From Cloeon dipterum (lineage: Eukaryota > Arthropoda > Insecta > Ephemeroptera > Baetidae): a stretch of DNA of 64,000 nucleotides. The number at the start of each line of letters is the position of its first letter. The stretch's first letter is position 1. The position numbers were made by a program, and so were the translations under genes. Positions 43,947 through 55,500 of the stretch are shown here, piece after piece. The DNA is taken from the NCBI RefSeq assembly GCF_949628265.1, contig NC_088789.1, forward strand, positions 992,001-1,056,000, given 5' to 3'. A model generated the notes under the pieces. The model was given only the letters and a program-made list of their open reading frames with translations. It was not told the origin of the DNA and made no database searches.

Positions 43947-44560
43947 TTTCAACGACGGGGCTTTTTATTCAATGAGAAAAACAAACACGTGTGTTGCCAT
44001 GGTGACTGTTTTTCGCGGGGCACGTGCTTTGCATCGAGTGAGAAATTTCAAGATTAAAATTGATCTGAATCAAATCAATATTTAACATTTCCAAGTAGTG
44101 TGTCCGAAATTAAAAATAAACTAGAAAATTGTCACATTACGCAAGCTTGAACCCGTTTTCCCTATTTTACAATTGACAAAATCACGTAGTCAGATGTGAG
44201 AGTGCGTGTTACTCTGATTTTTCTGCTTCTTTAAATTGTTATCTACATAAGATGATATCATTCTCAATACAGGTTTGGCTTTGTGCTTACGTATTTGAGT
44301 CGTTGCTCTTCGCATGAATGGTGTTTGCGGCCTCTGCGCGGCTAATCTTGCTCCTATTTGCTTGAATTTTGAACTGATAACCGAGATATAGAGTTTCGAT
44401 AGCGCGGACTGCTGAGCCAAACGATAAAAAGTTTTGAACCAGTGCTGTGTTTCAACTGGAGAACGTCCTGGAAATATTTTATTGGTAAAAAACCGGTGCC
44501 GTCTGGATTTCCAGACTAAACGCATTTTCCGTTTGAAATTACTTCACGCCGCGACTCATA

Positions 44561-47159
44561 ATGGGGGACAAGGCAAAACGGTTCGTTTTTTTCTTTAATT
44601 TGAATCAAATTTTTAAAATATCCAAATTATAGTCCTTTAGGTCCAGGTACCTCTGGTTCCCGAGGCAAAAACTCAAAACCTGTTGAGACTCAAAGACCTA
44701 GGTAAAGCAATCGGTTTCAACACAACAATATTTATCATATTTTACCCATTCTCTCTTTATCAATGTGAAATACGCATTATTGTTATTGCAGCAATTTGTC
44801 ACAACCAGACGCAAGAGCGGAGGATTTGCCTTTCACTGAAGTGTGAGTAAAATTAAATTTTTAACTGTCCTGTTATTTTAAAATTATAATTACAATTTTA
44901 GCATGAGTCGCCGAAGGAGGAAAAACCTGAACTCTGCTCAAAGGTGGGTCTAAAAATTTAAATCTGCGAATTAATTAATTTTTTAAACTCTGCAGTGTCT
45001 GCTCTGCGCTTCCAAGTAGCCAAAAAAATCGTGGCAAAGACGTGCTTGACTCGAGGTGATAAGCGTTTTTATTATTTTGACCGCTTAAATTTGCTAAACT
45101 AAGACTTTTTACAGTTCCAATAACTTTTCAAGAACTGACGCAAACCCTTTAAGGAGCACCCTGAGGTGAGAATTCAGGTATACCAGTTCGAAATTATTCT
45201 GAAATTTATTGTCTAGACGGCAGTCGGCTATTCAACCCCCTCGCGAGACGTCGTTGGTGGAGGTGGCGTCGCCGGTGGTGGACATTTACGCCGAGGAGTA
45301 CAACATGAACTACCCGCGCCGCGGTGTCGCCCTGATCCTGAACCATATCAACTTCGAAACTCAAGAGTCCAGAGAGGGCTCTAGCAAGGACTGCGACCGG
45401 CTCAAGGGCGTTTTGACCAAACTGGGCTTCGAGGTCAGGGTGGAGAAGGACCTCGACTTCAGCAGCGTCATGGTCACTTTGAGGAAACGTAAATTAATAT
45501 AATTAATCTTTATTAAAACTGTTGTTCTTTTATTTAGAAGGAGAATCATTAAAATTCAGTTGATTACAGCGTCAAAAACTGCCTATTTTAAGAAAGCTGA
45601 TTAAATTTCCAGTTTTTTTCCTGTCAATCAAATTTTTCTCAAATTTTCTCACAAAATTTATCGGAATATATCAACCTTTATTTTTTTAGGATTCAAAATA
45701 CCCAAAATTAACTTTTAAAAGTTTTCCCATAAGCATCACGTAAAAACTATTTTCAGTGTCCCAAGAGGACCACTCGAAGAACGATTGTCTGGTGGTGACG
45801 GTGCTGACGCACGGGTCCAAGGGAGAGCTGTACGCCCGCGACCACACTTACGACGCGGAGAAACTCTGGCTCAACTTCACCGCCGACAGATGCCCATCAC
45901 TGGCCGGAAAACCCAAAATCTTCTTTATCCAGGTATTAAAAATAAGCTGACTATGATAAATTTTTGCCCTAGTGTTGAGTCATCATTGTGCAGGATGTGG
46001 GAGATTAAAACTAATTAATTAAGGACAGGAAGCAGGAATTTGATCAGTTTTTTTATTGATAAGATAAAATAGGGTGCAGTTTTGAGATATTAGCTTTTTA
46101 ATTAATTCCAAAATTATTATTTAAAGGCGTGCAGGGGCGACAACCTGGACTCTGGAACGGTGCTGAAGATCAGGAAGACGTCGGGCCTAGCGGGAACTGA
46201 CGAGGTGGACGCCAGTGGCGGATCTATTCGCTACGCCATCCCCAACAATGCCGACATCATCATCGCCAACGCCACCATAGATGGTACAATTTTCAATCAT
46301 TTTTTTTTCAAAAGAATCCAATTAAAATCTCAAAATTAAAGAAGTGATTTTTTAATACACGAGTTCTACAACAGCCCTTTATTGTGTTTGAAGCCGCCAA
46401 CAGATGGCGCCACCGTGTACTTTCATGATAAATTTAATTTCAAGACACTTTCTCTGCGATTTCAGGCTAACAATCAATCATGCTACTGTGCATTCTTCCC
46501 TTTCTTTTGAGGTGCTGACAACTAAAATCGGTGTAGCCAATCGCCATAGAATCGTGAAAAACACTATTTTTTTAAATATAAAAAATCTTTTCCAACGTTT
46601 CATCTACGGCGAAAATGGCTGGAATAATTTTTGTTTTTAGCACGTCAAAAGAAATAATAATGAGTGAAAAATGAACGCAGTGGTAGGATTGAGTCAGCAA
46701 TCGCAGCGCAAGTGAATTAAAATTAAATTTGTTACGAAAGTATACGATGGTGCCATCAGATGGCAGCTTCGAACACTAAAAGGGCTGATGCAACTGATAT
46801 ATAAAATCGCATTAATAATTAAAATGATACCATAATTTGACACATTTAGGGTTTAATGATAAAATTTATGAATCGAATTTGAGAAAAAAAAGTTTGTGAT
46901 TATTTTTCTGATAAAAAAATCAGGGTACTACGCGTGGCGCAATCCCGGGACGGGCTCTTGGTTCATCCAGCAGCTGTGCAACCAACTGGAGCTGCACCAC
47001 GACCGTCGCGACCTGCAGACCATCCTGACGTTCGTGTCGTGCAGGGTGGCCGTGGACCACGAGAGCGACGTTCCAGGCAGCTACATGAACAAAATGAAGC
47101 AGATTCCGTGCGTGTTGAGCATGCTGACCAGACTGGTATACTTCAGGCGCAAACAATAA
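44561..47159 (+). CDS. Effector caspase, copy 2 (longer prodomain)
   Basis: Ten exons (44561-44580, 44633-44701, 44792-44842, 44902-44943, 44996-45055, 45115-45165, 45217-45488, 45757-45932, 46127-46283, 46924-47159) give 377 aa. The prodomain of about 97 aa is built from five phase-2 small exons. Exons 4-5 correspond to exons 2-3 of copy 1, while exons 2-3 (GTSGSRGKNSK; SNLSQPDARAED) have no partner there. Catalytic His207 is in LTHGSKGE and Cys249 in QACRG. A canonical DEVD-A site (272-275) sits at the subunit junction. The small subunit has YYAWRNPGTGSWFIQQLC, closer to typical effector caspases than copy 1. The last intron is enlarged by a MITE (46391-46780). The first donor is GTTCGT, a weak site where copy 1 has GTAGGT. 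Confidence 0.92.
46391..46780. mobile_element. Fold-back MITE (family M) in caspase copy 2 intron
   Basis: The left end CCGCCAACAGATGGCGCCAC pairs with the right end GGTGCCATCAGATGGCAGC (about 46749-46768). Near the middle, AAAATCGGTGTAGCCAATCG and a degenerate complement at about 46600-46640 form a second inverted pair. The same structure occurs at 51749-51998, 56949-57399 and 63355-63722. No ORF is kept. Copy 1 of the caspase lacks it, so it inserted after the duplication. Confidence 0.75.
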
Positions 47160-48394
47160 TAAATGCGCAATTAAATTTATGCATATTTATTTTAATTAAT
47201 ATGATTCTTGGTATGCAATGTAAATAACGACTTTAACATGGGCAGTGAGAGTGAGCTTCTAACGGAACAATTTCAAAACCGTCACTGCTCCCAACTGAAT
47301 AATGTTCTTTACAATTTTTCCACTGTATGTCAATAATAATTACATGATTTATTAACACCGGAAGGAGACGCCACATTTTATAATTTTTTGTATCGTTTTT
47401 TGCTCATCTTTTTCTCGTGTCGCGCTTTGGCACCATTTTTTATTATAAATTTCATTATTATAATATATAATAATAATAGTACCCTCGAAGTGTACAACAA
47501 AATTGTGTTAGAAATATCGAAAAAATCATCCACTTGAGTGTTTTTCTCTTTTTTTCGCGTATTCTCTTCTTTCGCAACCGTCGTAATTTTCTCATTTATA
47601 AGCGCGCGCGCGATTAAGCTACCAACAATAGCGTTAATCGGGATTTCTTCATGTTCATTTTCACTCTTTTTTGTTTGTTTGTTTTAGTTTCGCGTAATAT
47701 ACCATACAATAGATCATGAGAAGTGTCAACAAAATATTCTCCAACATGTTATCTTCTTTTTTTCTTTTTAAAACACGAGATATACTTTTGTCTCTGCTAT
47801 AATTCATAATAATAATCGTTCTCTCTCTCTGTCGTGTCTTCTCATTTTTTTTTCAGCTAAAACACAAACGCTCGCTGCTTGATTATATCAAAATGTGAGT
47901 TTGTCGCGCGAGTCGGCGAACGCTTGTCCGGCGCGGGTCCATTTTCACGATGAGATTTAATTGCAGCTTTGTCGGCGGCCGACCGGGGAAGCTTGCCAGT
48001 CTGATTTCCTCCGGACGGCCGACCAATTCACGCCATTTATATATAAAAAGGCAAATTTTCTGTCCTTGTCCATTTAACAACGTCTGCACCATTGAATAAT
48101 CGTTTGAATTTAAAAAGAACCTATAAATTATTTGTTCTTTTTAGCCAGGAGAAATAACCAAGACAATTTTCAGAGTTTTAAAGACGATTCAAAAATTAAT
48201 GGAAGTAAAAAAATGAAATCAATGGGACTCTAGAACGAGTTGTCTTTTAATCTTGCTATGGTCAGAAAAGCAAGATGGCGGCTACTAGGGTCCACCAGCT
48301 GATTGGAGTTTTAGAATATCTGCTCTTTCAAGGAAATAAAATAATTAGTTTAATAAATCGATCCTATTTAAATAATTTTTTTTTTATTTAGGAG

Positions 48395-48515
48395 GATATC
48401 CTGAACAAATATTTTTTCCATAATTTTCGCTTGGAAACCTTTGTCCTAACCCAACAAGAAATTAGATATCCTGCGAGATATCCTTTCAACAGAGCCTATG
48501 TCACTGCGCGGATAT
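48395..48515. repeat. Scattered GGATATCC-type motifs
   Basis: Several copies of (G)GATATCC occur within 120 bases (GAGGATATCCTG, TAGATATCCTGCG, GAGATATCCTTTC, GCGGATATCCTCGGA). They resemble the unit of the decayed tandem repeat at 50519-50715. Confidence 0.5.
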
Positions 48516-49007
48516 CCTCGGATTTCCAATTTCTTACCGGGAATTTCTGTTTCTTCTTGTTAAAAAAAGTGCCAGAATATTCCTTTTTTTTCAAATTTGG
48601 AGGACAGAAAAGTGGCCATTTGTGGACGACCCACGGATCCCGGCCGCGCCCGCGGGAAAGCGCGTGTCTCGTCAGGTGCTGTGTTGATTCATTGTCGCGG
48701 TTAAGAGCGTGAATTTAAAATTTTCCTCTTTCTTCAGGTATATATTATATATGTATGTATGCAAACAATCAATATAGAATATGTATCGGTAAAAACGCGC
48801 GTGTCCTTCCCGCCGGGGGCGGCAGGGACGGCCCGCGCCGAGCTGCCGCCTGCTTCGTTTTAATAATTCTCTCTTTTATTTAATTCGTTTAATATTTTCT
48901 GTCAACTGCGGTCTTTCTTCTTTTTTTTGTAATCTGTTTTGCTCGTTAAGAAAGCTATCCGAGGGATGATCAAAGGTGTGTTTGTGTTTTTGTTAGCGTG
49001 TGTGTCT

Positions 49008-49080
49008 TGTGTGTGTGTGTGTTTGTTTCGTGTGTATAGGTGTGTGTCGTGTATGTGTGTGTCGTGTGTGTGTGTGTGTG
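49008..49080. repeat. TG/GTGTGTC microsatellite
   Basis: An imperfect run of GTGTGT units interrupted by TCGTGT and TTGTTTCGTG. A second pure run of about 18 bases lies at 49597-49616. Confidence 0.85.
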
Positions 49081-50518
49081 AAACATACAATAAAGCCATT
49101 AGGAACACCAAACCTGTCCGCAATGAAGGATCCCTCTCCTAACGTAATTAAGTAATAGGTATTTTCGGCTCGTGTCGCGCGTGCGAACGGAGCACACATG
49201 ATTGCTTCGAGATTTATTCTGCTCTCGCCCTCAAAAGTGAGCAAGACGTCGGCGGCGCGGGTGCAGCGGCGGCGCGGACTCTGCATCTCTCCCCGTCGAT
49301 CGATCGTGAGTTTTACAAGAAAGTGCTCTTTTTGTAAAATATAGTATTTGGCACCATTCGTATTATTAGTAGAAATATTGAGCGATCTTGCATTGTGAAA
49401 ATTTGGCACTCTCTGTCTCTCTCTCGAGATATATATTCCAAGTTCCCGCTTGCCTTGTTTTGTCTATAAAAAGTGCACGGAAAGCAAGATCTTACGTACG
49501 TCCGCGTCCGTCCGCGCGCTGCACCAGCCACCGATCGCGGTTGGTTTTTACAAGTTTATAATTTTTTTCATCCTAAATTTTTCGTCCTAGCGCGCGCGTG
49601 TGTGTGTGTGTGTGTTTTGTTTCTTTGTAATCTGCACGTCTTCGTCGTCGTTTTAATTCTCTCATTATTTTGTGTTTAGCTTTGTTAAAAAATAGCACAG
49701 CACTCTCTTGGCACACATTTTTCAGCATTCACACGCAAAAGTAAAACTTCCTCTTCTCTTCTGGTACGAGTCCACACGCAAGTCGAGTCACAAAATCAGG
49801 GATCTGGCGGGTTTCGTTCGTCCTTTCAAAAAGTGTGAGAGTCAAGCACTAACATATTCAACCGGTCGTCGCCGCCACGCGGTGTGAAAGAGTGCGCGTT
49901 CTTCTGAATTCTTCTTCTTCCTCTTCTTCTTCTTCTTTTCTGCGTACGTGTGTGTTTGTGTTTGTTTTACAAATTTAATAATTCTGGTTTTTATCACTGC
50001 TTGAGCAATTTAGGACAGCACCTTCTCCACGCAAGGGCTCCGTTTCGTGACAAAAAGACTCCAGCACCTCCGGGTCGATTTCATTTTTTATTTTCTGAGA
50101 GAAGAGAGAGAAAGCCCCAAATCTCTGCGCGGGGTCTTTGTATTTGTTTAAGCCGGAGACTGCTTAATGATAAGTCTGACCAATTGTGCGATCGTTATTG
50201 ATGCGGCAGTTGAGGGGCAAAATACACGGCGGCCCGCACCTGCACACTCCAACTTGATTAGAATTCGAAAAATCAACCGAAAAACACATCCATCGTGTTT
50301 GCGTGTGTTTGACTAGTGTAAACTGGAAAGCAGGGAGAAACGAGCCTGTGGCCTCGGCTGAGCGAGATTCAAATTTTTTGACAACGACCTAAACTGCGGC
50401 TTTTTACGTCGCCGCCCACCCTTCAGGCACAAAACTGACACCGGCTGAACATTTTAAACGCTCCCGCTTGATTCCTGGAGGATCAATTTCAGCCAGAAAG
50501 TCAGGCCCACAGCAAGAA

Positions 50519-50715
50519 ATTGGATATCCAAAGATATCCTTCAGGTTGTCGAAAGATATCCTTCAAGATGTCTAAAGACATCCTCAGAATACCCAAGGAC
50601 ATCCTCAGGGCATCAAAAGACATCCATCAGGATAAGCCAAAGATATCCTTCGGGATGTCCAAAAGTATCCTTTAAGATATCTAAAGATATACTCAGGACA
50701 TCCAAAGGATATCCG
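50519..50715. repeat. Degenerate tandem repeat with unit like AAAGATATCCTTCAGGATG
   Basis: Around eight diverged units of about 20-28 bases follow one another. Examples: CAAAGATATCCTTCAGGTTG, AAAGATATCCTTCAAGATG, AAGACATCCTCAG, AAAGACATCCATCAGGAT, AAAGATATCCTTCGGGATG, AAAGTATCC, and finally AAAGGATATCCGAAAG. Each unit contains an imperfect palindrome around GATATC and another around TTC/GAA, so the array can form many short hairpins. Confidence 0.75.
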
Positions 50716-51200
50716 AAAGTTACTTTTGAACAGCCTGTGTGTGAGGCGGACATCCTCGAATATCCAATTTCTTTCCGGGGGCGGTCCTGAGGGGAGGGGG
50801 ACCGATCGGGGGTCCGAGGCCACTGCTCGCGCTCCCAGCGCCTGATATACAGAGTACAATAGCTCGATTTTTGGCGAATATCGTGTCAACGGGCGGTGTC
50901 TGGCGGGAGGGCAAAACTTTCGAGTCTGACGCTGCTTGGGGGTGGGGGGAACAGGGAGCTTGGGGGGTCGAGAGAGACACACACAACTTGCAACGCGGTG
51001 CGTATTTGTTTTCTCTTTTTTAGAATGCTCACAGGGAGGAGAACGACGCGACGTTTTTCATCCCTTGGTGTGTCCGTGTTTTGGAATCAACAATTTTTAT
51101 TTAATATTCGGCTGCCTTCCTTCCGCTGGCTCTAAAAGGGCCCCTCCTCTGGCTCACAGCAGCAGCAGGCGCAGCAGGGCCCCGGGGGGCTCTGCCTGGG

Positions 51201-52485
51201 CTAGAGTCGGTCCTCCTCCTCCTCCTCTTCCTCTTCGATCTCCTCGTCGCGCTGCTCGTCCTCCTTGTAGCCAGGGTGCTCGCAGATGGCGTAGTAGTTG
51301 CCGTTGTAGATGACGCCCAGCTCGCGCAGCACCTCGCCCCGAATCGTCGCCTTGATCGTCCAGTTGTAGCAGTCGTCGCTCTCGCTCTCCCGGTCCAACC
51401 GCTCCACGTCCACGATCTTCGAGTTCAGCCGCTCCAGGATTATCCCTGAAAAAACGAACAGAAATCAGAAAAATTTTACTTCTTTTAAAATCATTTTTAG
51501 CTACGATATCAAAGAACGATCTGATTATTTAGTTACATTTTTGAACAATTCATTAGTAGTTTGAATTTAAATATTAAAACTTTCTCATCTTCAGGGTTGA
51601 AATATGGTCATTTGCTGTGAGGGTTGAGGGTAGATCACCTCTTAAAACCCTGCAAATCATTAGGGGAGGTCAAGACGAGTCGAACGGTGTGCCGTTTTTG
51701 CGATTCTGACTGTTAGAACTCGAGATATGGCCAAGACAAAATTCACCCATTAGTGTTCAAAGCCGGCAACAGAAGGCGCCACCGTATACTTTTGATCTTA
51801 AGGCATTTCCGCAGTGATTTCAGGTTCAAGCCTGCTGCTTTGCATTCTTCTCTTAATTTTGTTTCTCTTGACGTGCCGAAAACCAAAATCGGTTAAGCCA
51901 ATCGCCGTAGAATCGATTTAGTCTTATATCGCAGCGAAGGTTCATTAAACTCGAAAGAATCCACTGATACCATCTATTCCTGGCTTCGAACACTTAGGGC
52001 TCTTATGCAACTGGTGAATTGGCCACGATTTCTCGGCAGGCATTAATTTCACTTGACGAAGGTGTGCAATATGCAATAATTAACAGTTTGCCTCATTACA
52101 AAGAAACAGGATTTAAAATTAATAACCACAAAAGTTTAGTTGAATCCTGCAAAAATATTTATGGAATATTTTGATAAAAAAGCAAGATATTTAAAAAAAT
52201 GCTGCTATATGTTTTTGTTTAATTATATTTCTCTGTTTTACAATTTTTGGCAAAAAAAGAAGTGAATCTAAATATTAAAATACACAAATAAAAATCTTAT
52301 GTTAGCATAAAGACATTAAAACGTATATGAATAAAATTTGAAATTCGTTTTACAACCATATTATTTATTTGTTTATTAATTTATAATTATAAAACAAGAA
52401 AAAACTAAGATTTAATATAATTTTTATTTGTGGCGAGAAGGTTAATTTTTTATCGTTTTTACGAATTCTGTTGCGATTTGAAAAG

Positions 52486-52545
<60 letters not shown>

Positions 52546-55500
52546 TCATCATCAATTTTGATTTGCATTTTATTTTAAATAAAAATGGCCCTTTTATTTC
52601 GTCAAGAGAATAAACATTTTTTATCTTAGATATTATGGTTCTAGTTCTGTTTATTCTTAATGTACAGTAAGTCGAAAATATACCATCTGTAGCTAAAAAG
52701 CCCTGAACCCCGTAAAAATCGAAGGGGGCTATCATCCCTTAATTTTGAATTTTCTAAAAAAGGTCTCGAAAGGTGACCTTGACCTTCGAACTGCGATTTT
52801 TTTAATGTAAATGTTGTTCAAGATCGAAAGCTAGGTTGGGCAGTGAAAATTTCAAGGTGATATCTCAACCCAGTCAAAAGTTACATTCACATAATTCGAT
52901 TTTTGGTTAATTTTTGATAAAAAAAATATTCATCGTATTTCCTACCGATGTCCTTGATGGTAAGGTGCCTCTTCTGGTCGACGGAGAGCTGGTCGATGAG
53001 GAGGAGGAACTTTTCCGAGGTGGTGGCCTCTTCCTCGAGCACCGTGTTCTCGGTTTCGCTCTCGGAGCTGTCGCCGGGGACGCCGAGCGCGTTGTGCGGC
53101 GCGTGGTACTGGTGCTCGGTGGTGTCGAGGAAGCGCACGTGCGTCCCCTTGGGCAGCGCCCCCGTCCGCCGGCCGTCCTGCACGCCGGCCTGCCCTCCGC
53201 CGTTCGCCTCCTGGATCGGCGAGGTCGCCACGCTCTTGTGCACCTGCCGGACACACCGCCCATTCAAAGTAGACAGTTTATTTCTGATTCCTCGCACTGT
53301 TTTTCTCTCGTTTGCGACACGCGCGCCGCCAACGCAAACGCCAACGGCTCCAAGATGCATTGCAATATGGAGGGTATTTTTATTTCGACTTTTGAAAATT
53401 CTGGAGGGAATTTAATTCAGGATATCTACCTGCCATTGCTTTGTTCTATTTATTATTTTATTAATTTAAAGATATTAAATGGAAAGATAAAAAGCTTGAA
53501 AACTAATTTGTAAAAACTCCATAAAGGGAAAAGAACGATTTTTAAACAACAGCCCAATTTTTTTAGTAAATTAAAACTGTTGAATTTACATTTTAGATAA
53601 AATAACGGCTATTTTTTAAATAATTAATTTTAAGCCTTATTTAAACTACTAATTTTTTTCGTTTGAAAAGAAAATGTTCGTTCAAATTTACGCTGGACCA
53701 TTTAAATAACCAATTAGAATTAATTCCCATTCGATTTTGGGTTGAAATTAATTTGGTTAAAAAATACCAAAGCATATGAAAACATCCTGATTAAATTTTA
53801 ATAATGCAATATCAGCAGAGATTTTGGAAAAACAAATCAAAAAATACACTCCATTTCGTTGCAGTGGAACCGAGGAAGGATTTTTTTTATGAAACAAAAA
53901 GACATCGAGACGACGTTCATTTTGAGGGTTGATTTAATCTGCGCGCGTGCCACGCCGATGTTCGAGACAAGCAATAATTTTTGGTGTTACTGCCTATCTA
54001 CTTCAAATGAACTTTAAAGGAGAAAAACGGGCATTGAGCAACACACAAACACACAGACACATTGGTTTCAGGGCGCCAGGCAAATCAGATTCTTTTATCT
54101 TCAAGCAGACGATCTGATTTGTCAGCTCAGGTTCAAAATGCAGATGCTGGTCATGTTTTTTTTAATGAAATTGATTCCAAAGAAAGTAACACAAAATTAA
54201 AATTCTCGTAGGGGTTTTATTTTTTATGATCAAAATTCTGAAAAGAACAGATTTTAATTTCCTGCTATATAGATAATTTTAAAAATAGGATTTTGAGAAA
54301 AAACAAAACTTATAATTTTTATTTATTTATTTTTCTTTTTAGGAAAATGCGATATTGCGTTTTCAAAATTATTTAATAAATAAAAAAGCTCCGACAATTC
54401 TGACGAATGTAAATATTGACAAAATTGTGATTGCTCAGGGTTTCGACGCGTAGAATGAAATTAAGTGGAAAATTTTGTTCATAATTTTACTGGCGAGCCA
54501 AAACTATCCTTTGATTTAGGCCTTTTACTATTTAAAAGGCAAAAATTCATTGTCAGTAAAATTCGAAATTTTCACATGTGGTAGGAAATAAATATGTCTT
54601 TGAAATTCAATACAAAAATTTCCAATAAATTTTCAAAAAAATAGTCATTAAGTTCACCGAGTTTACCTCTGAAAATCATAGAAATTATTAAAATGAAAAA
54701 ATAACTAAAGTTTCTGAGATGATTCTCTTACAAATTAACTTAATTTTGAGTATTTTGATTTTTCCCAAAATATTTTAAAGGTTCTCTAACAGCCAGATGA
54801 AATTTTCAGACAAATATTGTGCGAAAATAGTGAATTTGAGAGAAATTTGCTCAGTAGGAAAAAAACAGGAAACGTAATCAGCTTTTTTAATTTTGGCAGT
54901 TTTTAACGCTCCTATCAACTTGTGAATTTTAATGAGGCCCTTGGGAAAATCTGCAATTTCTGAAAAAAAAAACCATTCAAGACTCGAAAGTACTATTTTT
55001 TATCTTCTCACCTTCTTCTCAACTTTTAAATTTTCATAATTTTTCTCACCCCCGGGAGCAATTGATTTCAAACTGGTAAAATCTAAAATTTGGATTTTGG
55101 GGCACATTTTGGTCGGAAGTGTACGAAGAAGTTGGTCAATTAGGGTCTTTTTATGTAAAATCATTTTTAAAAAAATCCTGATCGTTCCCCTTTAAATTCA
55201 ATACAAAGAATTTTTTTATAAGGGTTTTGCAGAAAGAAATACAACAATTAAATAATTATGTTTTGCCTGTTTAATTTTTTTAGAAATAAATTTGAATAAA
55301 GATGACGGCCAGCAATAGGGTGTAGTATTGTCGGGGGTGGGTGGGGGGCGAGGGCTCACCTGGATTTTGCGCCCCTCCTCGTGGAGGGCGCAGCAGTGGA
55401 AGTCGCACTCGGTGGTGTCGCCGTTGGCCGGACTGCCGCTGCGGGGCTGGTGCAGGTGGTTGGCGCACTCGGGCGTGTGCACGTGCACGGTGGCGTCGAA

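Larger units (their letters stand above)
47160..51200 (-). other. Low-complexity region, possible long 3' UTR of the CIDE-N gene
   Basis: This holds the caspase 3' UTR at its left edge, then about 4 kb with no coding support: AT-rich DNA with T-runs, CT-rich tracts (CTCTCTCTCT at about 47820; CTTCTTCTTCC at about 49905), TG microsatellites (49008-49080, 49590-49616), GC-richer patches (48640-48860, 50220-50460) and a decayed tandem repeat (50519-50715). The CIDE-N gene on the minus strand ends at 51201 and no other gene intervenes, so an extended 3' UTR is plausible. A minus-strand AATAAA occurs at about 47350. This is inference; transcript data would decide it. Confidence 0.35.

Noticed and set aside
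46281-46923. A small gene in the last caspase intron
   Set aside because: The ORF at 46404-46640 lies in a MITE shared with three other places in the window.
48902-49409. ORFs with His-Thr or Cys-Val repeats
   Set aside because: They are translations of the TG/GTGTGTC microsatellite.
52914-53513. A 199-codon plus-strand ORF
   Set aside because: It is the antisense of CIDE-N exon 53243-52946, which has good splice sites and a conserved-looking product on the minus strand.
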